In this document: one piece after another, positions 12,056 through 22,050 of the stretch | Layout: every line of letters starts with the position of its first letter | Position numbering within the stretch: the first letter of the stretch is position 1 | From: Planococcus citri | Lineage: Eukaryota; Arthropoda; Insecta; Hemiptera; Pseudococcidae | Direction of reading: 5' to 3' | DNA: 64,000 nt | Assembly: GCF_950023065.1 (NCBI RefSeq) | Contig: NC_088677.1 | Location: 41,370,555 to 41,434,554, forward strand | Notes under the pieces: model-generated | What the model was told of the DNA's origin: nothing | Database searches by the model: none | What the model saw: only the letters and a program-made list of their open reading frames with translations | Translations under genes and position numbers: made by a program

Positions 12056-13026
12056 TTTCAAAAGGGGAAATATTTTTTGCACGACGAAAAAGGGCGTCAT
12101 CACGACGAGCCTTTTTTCGTTCATAAAAGATGAATAAACGACGAAAAATGATGAAGTTCCACGCCAGATAACGCCCGACAATAAAGTATTTATGAACGAC
12201 TACGATTTAATAACGAGATAAGCATGTATTCACGACAAAATAATTTCATACACGACAGAACATTATCAGCTCAATTACAATTATAATTTGTACAAATTTT
12301 GACAAATGATCAACTGAGGGTTTCTTTCAAAAAAATTTGAGTGAAATTGTAACTCAGTAGAAGAGAACCAAATTGGCCAAAGCGAAGCGAGGGCTAAAGC
12401 TTAGGGAAAAAATGAGAATTTTGAGTATAGATCGGCGTTTTTGTCGGTAAATGAACAATAATTAAATACATGACTGTAAAAAATTTGAATTTTTGAGAAC
12501 AGAAACTAAAATATTGTTGGAATTTTTGTATTTTTTCAACTTTCTTGAATTTCTCACAATTTCCCAAGTTTTTCCTGCTTTCGCGGAACCGAAGGGGGGC
12601 AAACTGTCTCCCCTTGGCCCCCTTTCGGTCCGTCCCTGAGGTCAAAAGAGGAAGAGGGGTCGCCCATCAAAGTCCACAAAACATTACTTCTATAAACAGC
12701 AATTTTTTAAGTACCTACTTCGTTTTTTTGGTATCATTTTAATATTTTTTAAACGTTTATTTCTGTCGGTGAAATGACTGTTTTTGATGGAAAAATTTTG
12801 TCGTGCATTGCCTTATATAGGAGTTGAAAGTAATAAAATGTCGTGAATTTTTTAATTCGTCGTTTGATACATTATTTTGTCGTTGGAGTACCTTTTATGT
12901 CGGGGTAAGCTCTTTATTGTCGGGAATTTCCCATTTAGTCGTGGTAATGATTTTTCTGGCGTGAAAGTGCCTATGCTTGTCGTGCTGACACCCTTTTTTG
13001 TCGTGGTATTAAATCACACCCTTTTC
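12056..13026. mobile_element. Foldback-like element with arms made of ~20-bp GTCGT subrepeats
   Basis: The right arm (about 12800-13005) carries GTCGT or a close variant at 12800, 12840, 12859, 12879, 12899, 12919, 12938, 12958, 12979 and 13000, a step of 19-21 bp. The bases between vary. The left arm (about 12081-12256) carries the reverse complement ACGAC at 12081, 12102, 12138, 12196, 12213, 12232 and 12252 with weaker copies between. Outer ends match (CAAAAGGGG against GAAAAGGGTG inverted). About 530 bp separates the arms. Drosophila FB elements also have long inverted arms built of short subrepeats. No transposase and no clear target duplication were found. Confidence 0.6.
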
Positions 13027-13392
13027 AAAATATGTACTAATTTACTCAAAACTCCAAAAGTAAGCGATTTTAGAATTTTTAACCACTCAGTAGAACTCCA
13101 AAAGAGATCTTGGATTTTGAGGGCAATGACGACCTTGATCCTTGATCGACGCTACACAGAATCTCAAGTATACTACCTTTTAGAACTGGTGCAGTTATTT
13201 TCGAAAAGAGGTGGGAGTAGTGGTAAAAGTAAAAAATCACAACGCATATTTTGAAAAACTCCCTCTCTTTGAGGAAAATTGGCACGTCTGAAAAGAACAT
13301 TCAATTGCAATAGAACACAAAGCTGGTCATATAAAAAGTACTTATAGGAAAACAATTTGCTCATAAAATTTTGTTTCATTTATTGATATAAA

Positions 13393-13445
13393 TAGGTAGG
13401 TAGGTAGGTAGGTAGGTAGGTAGGTAGGTAGGTAGTTAGGTAGAG
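13393..13445. repeat. (TAGG)n microsatellite
   Basis: About twelve head-to-tail TAGG units with one TAGT interruption near the end. It is the longest pure run of the TAGG motif that is scattered throughout the window's non-coding DNA. Confidence 0.95.
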
Positions 13446-13734
13446 GTACTATGAACCTTCTACCCACAAATGCATTTGAAATGGTGATAAGTTGCAGGGA
13501 TTATTTTAAAGATTTTTTGGAGCTACACATTACACAGCCAGGATAATTTTCAGTATCAATATTTCCCCTTTGTTATTCCAACTCTCCCAAATTTTCTTCA
13601 GCTCCCCCTACAAGCTGACAAAGTTTGTCGACAACTATACAACTAATTCTATTCTTTTTTTCTGATTTCAACATTTTTCAAATTCAATCATAGGTTTTTT
13701 GAAATTGAAACTCGGCAAAAAAAACAAATTGGCC

Positions 13735-13840
13735 TGAGCGAAGCGAGGGCAAAAGACTTGAAAAATTTGTAATTCGAAAAATAGAACAATATCAATTTTA
13801 ATGTAAGAATTCAGTTTTTGTTATCTCAACTTAGGAAAAA
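13735..13840 (+). repeat. Dispersed ~105-bp repeat, copy 2
   Basis: Diverged direct copy of 11765-11870, again beginning GAGCGAAGCGAGGGCAAAAG and running into TGAAAAATTTGTAATTC. Confidence 0.55.
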
Positions 13841-15164
13841 AATCACTTCGATAAATTTATCATTTTTTTTCTCTTAGAATGTCTCAAACAATACTTAAAC
13901 CTGCACGTAAAAAATTGACCACTTTCTACTGGTGGGAAATCATGTTCTATAATTTTGCTTCTCTTCATTTATTCTGTGAAGCCCCTTATCTTCTAAAAAA
14001 AAATATTTACCCAGAAACTAAAAAACATTTTGATCATGTAGCATAAAATCTCTCACTAAATTGATTTTTCTCTGAGATGTTACGCTTTTCACTTTTCAGA
14101 TAATTTTGGAAAAATATAAAAAGTTCAATTTTGACTTGTCAAATAAACGACCTTTCACACCTACTATAAATATCGGAGATCGACCTTTGGAGCTTCTGAA
14201 ATGCTGTTATTTGATTTCAAAAATGGAGCTACTTTTTCCATCATGTAAAACTTTTCCGCGAATCAATTTTTGGTTGAAAATTTTTCCTATTTTTTCACCT
14301 TTTTTGACAGTAAAAATATTTTTTTCTGGATCAACCATGCATTCTACGAAAAAAAGAATAGATGAAAGTAGAACATTTAAACTTTAAGCACAAATCTTAG
14401 AGTAAGAACTAATGCTTCCTATTTAAAAAAAAAAACGTGCTATACTGGAATAATTTTTTTGTAGGGTGTTTAGTTCGACCAGAAAGTCCATTTTCACCCT
14501 CAAAAACGATGAACAATGGGAAAAAAATTGTTTTTGCGGAAAATGTTTATGAAGTGGAATTTTTTTATCATTTTTCTTGAGATCAGTGTGAAAAATCCCA
14601 TCAGTATCACCCTCGAAAAATTCAATATTTCATATGAGTATGTCCTTTCTTCTTTCGATACTTCAGCTTAGGTAATAAGAATTGCGAGAAAAAAAACAGA
14701 CTGAGAGAAATATAGATAGCTAATAGGTATAAAAATACACAGCAGGGTGAAGGTAGGGGTAGGGTGTACAGTAATGTAAAAACGTAAAAGTCACTCTCGA
14801 ATGCATCACACACCTAATATACTGTACAACAAGAAGCTTAGATAGTTTAAAAAACTTCGCAAGTGCGGGGTGCAGAGGGTGGGTATTGTTAAGAAAAGGT
14901 TGCGTAGTATGCACTATTGTCTGATTGTGAATGAATAGAAAGAAGAAATGCACCTCTGCAGTTCGTGATTTTTGGTCGTTCGCGAGGTAAATCACTAAAT
15001 GTAAACATATATGTTAAGGAAAAACTGGTATGCAACCAGAAACCACACTTGGTGATAACGGTGTAAAGAATACCCTTAACTATCAAAAGTAAATAAACAC
15101 TGGCACATAAAAAAAAAATCTTGCGCAGCGCGCAAGATCAACCGACTTTTCCCTAGCACACATT

Positions 15165-15545
15165 GGTAATTTACTAAGAATTGCTGGTACTGGTAATTTA
15201 CCAAGAATTACCAGTAAATTACCAACCAAGAATTACCAGTAATTTACCAACGAAGAATACTAGAAATTTACCAACTAAGACTTACGAGTAATTTACCAAA
15301 AAATACTGGCAATTTACCAACCAAGAATTACCAGAAATTTAATTTACCAAGAATTACCAGTAAATTACCAACCGAGAATTACCAGTAAATTACCAACCAA
15401 GAATTACCAGTAATTTACCAACGAAGAATTACTAGTAATTTACCAACCAAGAATTACGAGTAATTTACCAAAAAATACTGCTAATTTACCAAAAATCATT
15501 GGTAATTTACTAAAAACTACCGGTACAATTACCAAAAAGCACCAG
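15165..15545 (+). repeat. Degenerate tandem array, ~25-bp unit
   Basis: The unit is close to AATTACCAGTAATTTACC plus AACCAAG, repeated with substitutions and length changes. Weaker copies of TTACCAAAAATTA continue to about 15960. No open frame. Confidence 0.85.
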
Positions 15546-15708
15546 TAATTTATTTCAAAAAAATTATCAAAAGTTACCTGTAATCAGCTAAAGTTATGCG
15601 TTTTTTACCAAAAATTACAAGTAATTCACCAAAAATAACTAATTATTTTATTTACTGAAAATTACTATTAATTTACCAAAAAAAATTATCAAAATTTACT
15701 GGCCAATT

Positions 15709-16028
15709 ACCAAAAACTTTACGTTTTTTTAAAACAAAAATTACCAGTTATTCGCCAAAAATAACTATTGACTTGCAATTCGCGATTCCAATACTAGAAA
15801 TTTTGAAAAATTTTGATTTTTGATTGCAAAAAAATTATTTAGGTACTTAATATACCAAAAAAAAATTATGAAAAGTTACTAGTTATTCACCAAAAACTTT
15901 ACGTTTTTTTTAAACGAGTATTACAACCAGTTATTCGCCAAAAATAACTATTGATTTGCAATTCGCGATTCCAATACTAGAAATTTTGAAAAATTTTGAT
16001 TTTTGATTGCAAAAAATTATTAAGGTAA
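15709..16028 (+). repeat. Tandem duplication with 180-bp period
   Basis: CAAAAACTTTACG recurs exactly 180 bases later (about 15710 and 15890). Both copies are followed by TTATTCGCCAAAAATAAC and TGCAATTCGCGATTCC. The duplication grew out of the TTACCAA array to its left. Confidence 0.75.
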
Positions 16029-16096
16029 TATTAAAAAAATTAAAAGGATGAAATTTAAACAAAAAATCAGTAAAAAAAATCGACAAAAAATTTTCA

Positions 16097-16178
16097 TCTC
16101 TTGACTCACGCGGGATTCGATCACCCGAACTCCGGCGCACCAATCTTCAACCTACACACCCTAACCACCCCATCAATT
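16097..16178 (-). mobile_element. tRNA-like SINE head
   Basis: On the minus strand an A-box-like TGGTTAGGGTG is followed 45 bases later by GATCGAATC, a perfect match to the pol III B box GWTCRANNC, inside a GC-rich tRNA-like context that stands out from the AT-rich surroundings. A poly-A/T-rich body follows. It could instead be a decayed tRNA pseudogene; I see no full cloverleaf. Confidence 0.45.
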
Positions 16179-16410
16179 CGTTGGGAAGGAGCCATTTTCG
16201 AGATATAAGGGTTTACAAATATTTCAGCTTATCCATAACGTTGAAACACACTTAAACGTTCATATCTCGTAAACGGCTGAATCGATTTCGACCAAATTAA
16301 AAATTTCTCTAGTTCAGTATCACAGCAATATTTTGCCATCATCAGTTTCGACTTAAAGTTCGGAGCTTTTGAGTTCAGCGTGACACAAATTTGTACATAA
16401 ATTGATATAT

Positions 16411-16448
16411 AAATAAATACATACATACATACATATGTATATATATAA
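16411..16448. repeat. CATA/TA microsatellite
   Basis: Short run of ATAC units passing into TATATA. Simple sequence only. Confidence 0.8.
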
Positions 16449-16731
16449 ACTTATCTCGTTTGGTGCCATACGTCTTATCGTGATCAGCACACTCCAAAAC
16501 GTCAAGAAAACCCACCCCCACCCAAATCCCGAACCTTCATGACAAATACAATACCTTCACTTTTCGTGCGAAAAGTCGGTAAAACAAAACGGCAAAACTT
16601 GGAAATGAAATGGTTAAAAGTTAAAATTCCTGAAAACTTTGGAAAAAGTGAAAAATAATGATAACAATGGAAAGAGAATGAAATTTCCTATTTCATGGTA
16701 TTAACTATTAAAAAATCATGGGATCCGTGAG

Positions 16732-16926
16732 ATGGATTTCGAGAGAAACTTAAAATTCTCAGTCTACCTCTCGGTCCTCCTCCTCACCTGCAACCTTTTT
16801 CTCCTAAAAGTGGTTGTCAGCTCAAGTTCCATTTTTCAAAGCAGGACCCCGTGGCGTCGTATGCGGATTGCGGATCTGGAAAAAAATTGTACCAATGGAA
16901 AGAGCAAGAGTATTTGTTTAAATTAA
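16732..16926 (+). CDS. Hypothetical: 64-residue frame with signal-like N-terminus
   Basis: A short charged start (MDFERNLK) is followed by a hydrophobic stretch rich in Leu and Val (about residues 9-31) and then a basic, more GC-rich segment (SRTPWRRMRIADLEKN) ending KSICLN. The local GC rise and signal-like layout suggest coding, either as a small secreted or membrane peptide or as a first exon; it also lies about 420 bp upstream of the CIAO2A start and could be a uORF in its leader. A GTAACT donor at about 17001 and a TTTTATTAG acceptor near 17118 would fit a leader intron. I recognise no family. Confidence 0.25.
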   Translation: MDFERNLKFSVYLSVLLLTCNLFLLKVVVSSSSIFQSRTPWRRMRIADLEKNCTNGKSKSICLN

Positions 16927-17348
16927 AAATTATTGCGCAAATAGCTTCTGAACTTCTGAAGTAATGGAGACTTGGAGAGTTCGCCAACGCCAATCTTTAA
17001 TGGTAACTGCCACCTGATAACTGGTTAGGCGCAAATGTTCTAATTTTACGTAAATTTATAATTATATAATTATTAATATTAATTTAAATATTAATAAAAA
17101 AATTCAATTTTATTAGAAGTCATCGGCACCTCCTTCAGAAACAACGTACTGCAAATAAATACGAATAGAGCTGTGTCTGTCTAGCTGGTTGCCGCACCTA
17201 AATTGTGGTGTGGCGGACTTGGATTGGGCTTATCAGTACCTTTTGTGAATTGTGATAACAAGGTTTCAGAATTTAGAAAGTAGAAGCGTTTGTTTCAGTT
17301 ATTTCTTATTTGGTATTAGTTTTACGAATTGAGTAGTGAATATATGTA

Positions 17349-18161
17349 ATGATTTTTCTCTTGTTAACTATGTTCAATTTGTTTCTTCAAAAGACGAAGA
17401 AAATTATAGAAAAAAATACACTGGACCAAAATGCTCTCTCGTTTAAGATTGACCATCTCAATCTCCATCGAAATAATGTTTACGAAAACAAAAGTAACGT
17501 CACTCAACTCAAAGAATTAGTTTATGGTTTGTATCACCAATCTTGAGACATATTAGCATGGAATATTTTGACAAGGACGAAGTATAATCTTTTCATCCAT
17601 CGTATCTACTGTTTCAGACATCATCAAGACCATTAAAGATCCAGAGAAACCTGCAACATTGGAAGATCTAGAAGTGGTTCATGAAGAAGATATCTATGTA
17701 TGTTGAAAATATTGCTTGGTTAATTACTGGATTTCTCATTGCTCTGAAGAATCTAGTCATTGAGAGAAAATGAATGAAATTACATTAATGTTGTATTAGG
17801 TGACTGAAACACCAACGCAAAGCACCCGACTGATTCGAATAGAATTCACTCCTACTGTACCTCACTGCAGTTTAGCTACGTTGATCGGATTATGTATACG
17901 AGTAAAATTAGAAAGAAACCTGACTGAAAGATATAAGTTGGATATCTACGTTAAGAAAGGCACACATTCGACAGAGGATGAAAGTAAGATATCAAGATGA
18001 AAATTGAATAATTGTATTGAGTTCTGGTCCAATCAAAGCTAAACGTGGTGTTTTGCTTTTCAGTTAATAAACAAGTTAACGATAAGGAAAGAGTCGCAGC
18101 TGCCATGGAAAATCCCAATTTATTGAAAATCGTTGAAAATTGCATCGAAGAAAAAGAGTAA
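17349..18161 (+). CDS. CIAO2A: CIAO2A (FAM96A/MIP18-family) cytosolic Fe-S assembly factor, 4 exons, 179 aa
   Basis: Member of the DUF59/MIP18 family that acts with CIAO1 in targeting iron-sulfur clusters to cytosolic proteins; the 2A paralogue is linked to maturation of iron regulatory protein 1. Exons: 17349-17526, 17618-17697, 17800-17983, 18064-18161; phases agree at every junction (for example VY-D split by the first intron). Family blocks seen: TIKDPEKPATLEDLEVV, FTPTVPHCSLATLIGL with the conserved Cys, GTHSTED, and NDKERVAAAMENPN near the C-terminus. GTHSTE and VPHCSLATLIGLC favour 2A over 2B. The start is supported by an in-frame TGA 12 bases upstream. The N-terminus is about 20 residues longer than the human protein and opens with a hydrophobic stretch (MIFLLLTMFNLFL); the second Met is an alternative start. 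Confidence 0.9.
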
Positions 18162-19010
18162 TTTGTTACACCTAATGAGTGCCATTTTCATTTGTGATAA
18201 ACTTTTATTATTAATTTTTGAAATAACTTGTATCAATTGAAATACGTTGTTGACTTTTAATATGAATGTACCTACTGTGTATCTATTATTTTTATTCTCC
18301 TTTTCATTGTTTTTTCTAAACTAAAATCAAGATATTTTCAACTTGAAAATTTGTATTCAATTTTAATTTTTGAATTATTGTGCAATTATGTGTGTTTTTT
18401 TATCATTTCATTATTACTATTATACTATTAGTTTAGAAAGTATCTATCAAAACATCAAAAAAATTTAAAATCAATATGTAAGTAGTATTTATTTGTAGAT
18501 TGTAGATTAGCCCATCTCTGTTGAATTGTATGTAGAGAATAGAGATGATAGGAAAGTCTGGAAATTTATGAAAAAAAAGTTGTTGTAAATGACGAGAAAA
18601 TGGTAAAAAAAAGCGTTGAATTTTGAATTTCTGTGAAATATTTATAAAATTGTTTAGAATGAAGGAAAATTTCAAAAATTTGCAAATAATTGGAAATTTA
18701 TCACTACCAGTTGTAGTTGATAAATGAATTATTTTCAAACTGACATTTTTCACAAAATAGGCATGGACTTCCTCATATTTTGAATAAATAAAATAAAATA
18801 TAAATTTCCAGAAACTTTCTGGGAAGTTTCCGCAAGTTTTCATAATTGAAAATATAAATTACGGTACTAGAAAATAATCATCCCTATTCGATGTTTCCTT
18901 TTAAATTTCGCCTTTCGGTGCAAACTGTGAAGATAATTTTTTGTTTTCAATTTTTTACGATGGTGTAAGTAAACTGTAAAGCCTAACGTGTAAGTAATGC
19001 GAATGGAATC

Positions 19011-19016
19011 AATAAA
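19011..19016 (+). terminator. Possible distal polyadenylation signal of CIAO2A
   Basis: AATAAA about 850 bases past the CIAO2A stop, immediately before the transposon at 19060. A nearer, weaker signal may be used. Confidence 0.25.
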
Positions 19017-19059
19017 AAAATAATTATTATTGACAGAAACTGGTTATTATTTGTATATA

Positions 19060-19581
19060 CAGTAAGTCCCGCTTATTAGAATCGATTTGGGACCCGGTAT
19101 GTTTGATTCTATAAACCGGAGTATTCTATAAAGCGGAAGGACAAAAATTGCAAAATTGCAAATTATGTTGAGGTTTTATTACTTTTTGATGTGTTTTGAA
19201 GTTAATTCTAATACTTTTTCGGTTTTTTAGTTACAATTAGCCTATTAATATGTTTTGAACACTTTTTTCTACAATTTTTATAAAACTAAAAAAAAATTCC
19301 ATCATCTTCTACTAATTTTCACCTATTTAAAATACTTATTTTCGCGTTTTTATGCCATTTTGACATGTTTTCATTTAATTTTTGTTAAATTTTGCCAAAA
19401 CTCATGATTTTTTCCCATTTTTGAAGATTTTTCAATTCTATTAACTGAATGAAATGCTCTTTTTATTCCAATAAATGGAAAAATTTGCATGTAAGAAGAT
19501 ACAAATGTTCTGTCCCAGCACATTCCATTCCATTAACCGAATTATTCTATTATCCGCGATTCTAATAAGCGGGACTTACTG
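19060..19581. mobile_element. pogo/mariner-type non-autonomous element (522 bp)
   Basis: Inverted ends CAGTAAGTCCCGCTTATT and AATAAGCGGGACTTACTG are perfect over 18 bp and are flanked by TA on both sides (19058-19059, 19582-19583). TA target sites and CAGT-starting ends fit the Tc1/mariner superfamily, pogo/Tigger branch. The interior is AT-rich and non-coding. Confidence 0.8.
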
Positions 19582-19845
19582 TAGAACAATCCAGATTAAA
19601 CTAAGTTTAGTATATGAACCCACAATATTACATTATTCTACTTTACTACCTACTTAAATTTCATTTTTCAAATTTTTAGGTATTGGATTTACGATTTCGA
19701 TTTTTTTGAATATGGTGTATAGGTAAGTTATGTATGTATGATGTACATATGTGATAATGTGATGTATCGAATCTCTGTCAAATTAATTTTTCAACTCCTT
19801 GTGAAAAATTATCGTGGGTCTGGGTACCAAGAAACCAGAAGTACT

Positions 19846-19896
19846 AAGTGCGAAATCTTAAATATACATAATATGTATATTTAAGATTTCGCACTT
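19846..19896. repeat. Perfect 51-bp palindrome
   Basis: AAGTGCGAAATCTTAAATAT followed by ACATA is mirrored exactly after a single central base (25-bp arms). As RNA or single-stranded DNA it would form an uninterrupted hairpin. It is not part of a longer transposon that I can recognise. Confidence 0.9.
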
Positions 19897-20124
19897 TGAA
19901 CGAACCTAATCTAATTTAATAATTAATTTCTTTAGTTTAGAAATTAAAAAATCGTTTTCATTTTATTTTTTTTGGGGGGGCGGGGTGGGGTCACGAGCGT
20001 GACCCTGGATTTATCAAAAAAAAAATTGCTCCATTAATATTCAGAGTTTTTGCGCGAACTCACACAGCGCGAAAAAAACGATGGTTTGCAATTGCAACAG
20101 GGATCGCGGGAGGGGGGTGGTCAG

Positions 20125-20365
20125 TGCCTCCACCTCCAGCTCCGGGTTCCAAATTTGAAAAAAAATAAAAATACCTCCGGCTCCAGCTCCGGAAATTTTT
20201 CATGAGTACCTCCACCTCCACCTCCGGCTCCACTTGAAAAATTTCAAGTTTTGAAGTTTACCTCTTAACCTCTTGCTCCGGCCTCCGGCTTCAGCTCCCG
20301 GAGCAAGGCTCAAAAAAGGGTACCCTCCGGGGGTCTCCTGCCCTCCACCTCCGCTCCGCTCCGCT
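20125..20365. repeat. CTCC-rich imperfect minisatellite
   Basis: Repeated CTCCAC, CTCCGG and CTCCAG hexamers, interrupted by AT-rich linkers. Strong strand asymmetry (C-rich on plus) and much higher GC than the neighbourhood. It abuts the foldback element that starts near 20377-20421. Confidence 0.7.
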
Positions 20366-20420
20366 ATCCCTTCGCAGTTGACAGTCCCAATAGATAGCGC
20401 TGCTACGCGCGGCTACGAGC

Positions 20421-21699
20421 AATGAAACTAGGATAACATTTTTCGTTACATGTATCATGTATTCTTATGGGAGATTTGCGATTTTCAAAAATTAATTAAA
20501 AATCATGTAATTATCGTAGGAGTGTAATTTTTACTTCAAATGAATGTTTGATTCTTCTACTTTTTGAGAAAATTTATTACAATTTCTTAAACATTGTTTT
20601 TCTTATAAAAAAATTGCTTTGCACTTCCTATGTTTTTCACGGTACCACCTCTTGTGTTAGAATGGCCAAGTATTAGAATGGTCAAGTTGTAGAAAAAGAG
20701 GGAAAAAAAGGGGAAAATATTTTTGTTGCCAACCCACTTTGTTTGGAGAAGAAAATTTCGTAAAATAATTAAAATTAAAATGAAAAGTAAAGCCCAAGTA
20801 TTAGAATGGTCAAGTTGTAGAATAGTCAAGTAATAGAATAGTCAAGTATTAGAATGGTCAAGTATTTGAAAAATAGGGGGAAAAGAGTAATCTGTTATAA
20901 GAGGATGAGGAAGTGGTACTTAGACTTACTACTTTTTTGGATAATAGGGTACAAGGGTAGCCGTTTTCAGGGTTGGGGGGCGTTGTGTCCGCTCACCTCG
21001 GCTTCGCCTCGGTTGCGCGGGTCGCTTTGTTGTTCATACTATGTCTGTTAACTTCCCTCGGCCTTCGGCCTCGGTGAGTACAGTTTTTTAGAAACTACCG
21101 CAGGTACTGTCTACATACACGGTAATGTCCAGCCTCCGTCTGAACTCACCAAGGGGAGTAATGCTCATCGAATGAAATATAAATTTTAAACGGCTCGGCT
21201 TCGCCTCGCCTAATTCTCACATTCTCCGAGTCCATCCTGATATTTGTATTTTCTAACACTTGTCCATTCTAATACTTGATTATTCTACAACTTGACCATT
21301 CTAATACTTGGGCTTTACTTTTCATTTTAATTTACAAAATTTTCTTCTCCAAACAAAGTGGGTTGGCAACAAAAATATTTTTCCCTTTTTTCCCCTCTTT
21401 TTCTACAACTTGACCATTCTAATACTTGTCCATTCTAACACATGAGGTGGTCTCGTTTTTCACCATTTCAGGATACAATAAACAATGCAAATATGTTGTA
21501 AATGCGGTGCAATTTTTTTGCAAGAAAAACAATGTTTAAGAAATTGTAATAAATTTTCTCAAAAAGTAGAAGAATTAAACATTCATTTGAAGTAAAAATT
21601 ACACTCCTACGTTAATTACACGATTTTTAATTAATTTTTGAAAATCGCAAATCTCCCATAAGAATACATGTAACGAAAAATTATATCCTAGTTTCGTTG
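20421..21699. mobile_element. Large foldback element with 16-bp subrepeats in its arms
   Basis: The left arm (20421 to about 20874) is the inverted copy of the right arm (about 21250 to 21699), beginning AATGAAACTAGGAT. The inner part of the left arm has five head-to-tail 16-bp units, CAAGTATTAGAATGGT and variants, at 20795-20874, with three more near 20650-20697; the right arm has the mirrored units. Diverged similarity (TTGACAG, TAGCG) continues outward to about 20377 and 21744. The ~375-bp loop is GC-richer with GGCTTCGCCTCGG motifs. No transposase frame. It ends about 350 bp before the AMACR start codon. Confidence 0.75.
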
Positions 21700-22050
21700 T
21701 AGTTCTGTTTCGACCGCTAGATGGCGACTACTTTGCTGTCAAGTGCGAATATGATTCTTGATGAGTTGATGATAACGATTTTCATTTTCTTATCAGTTAT
21801 CTCTCTTACAATACATAATTTATTTACTTTCAACTTTCAAGTTTTAAATGGAGTGGAGCTGTCTAAAATATCGTTATTGACTTATAGCTCGCGATTATAA
21901 ATTCAAATGAGTCGTTTAAATATAAGGTGTTTCACTTGCATCGTTTATTTCATGTGTAAACAGTATTGAAGGAAAGTTCTTCAGTTCATGAGGTTACCCA
22001 GGTTACCCTAGAAACAATTTCATTCAGAAAATTTATCTCAGCAAAAAATT

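Larger units (their letters stand above)
9245..15075. mobile_element. Possible 5.8-kb TTAA-flanked composite or non-autonomous element
   Basis: The left end reads GGGTATTCTTTACAC after TTAA (9241-9244). The right end is its exact reverse complement, GTGTAAAGAATACCC, followed by TTAA (15076-15079). Similarity continues weakly inward (TTGTTATC versus CGTTATC). Inverted ends with TTAA on both sides are the pattern of piggyBac and Kolobok-type transposons. No transposase frame survives inside; the interior is filled with other repeats (11330-11691, 12056-13026). Alternatively the two ends are separate fragments of one repeat family. The matching ends are seen; a single insertion is inference. Confidence 0.4.

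Noticed and set aside
12800..13005. CRISPR-like pattern (short conserved core every ~20 bp with variable spacers)
   Set aside because: The core is only 5-7 bp, the array is mirrored in an inverted arm, no cas genes exist and the DNA is from an animal.
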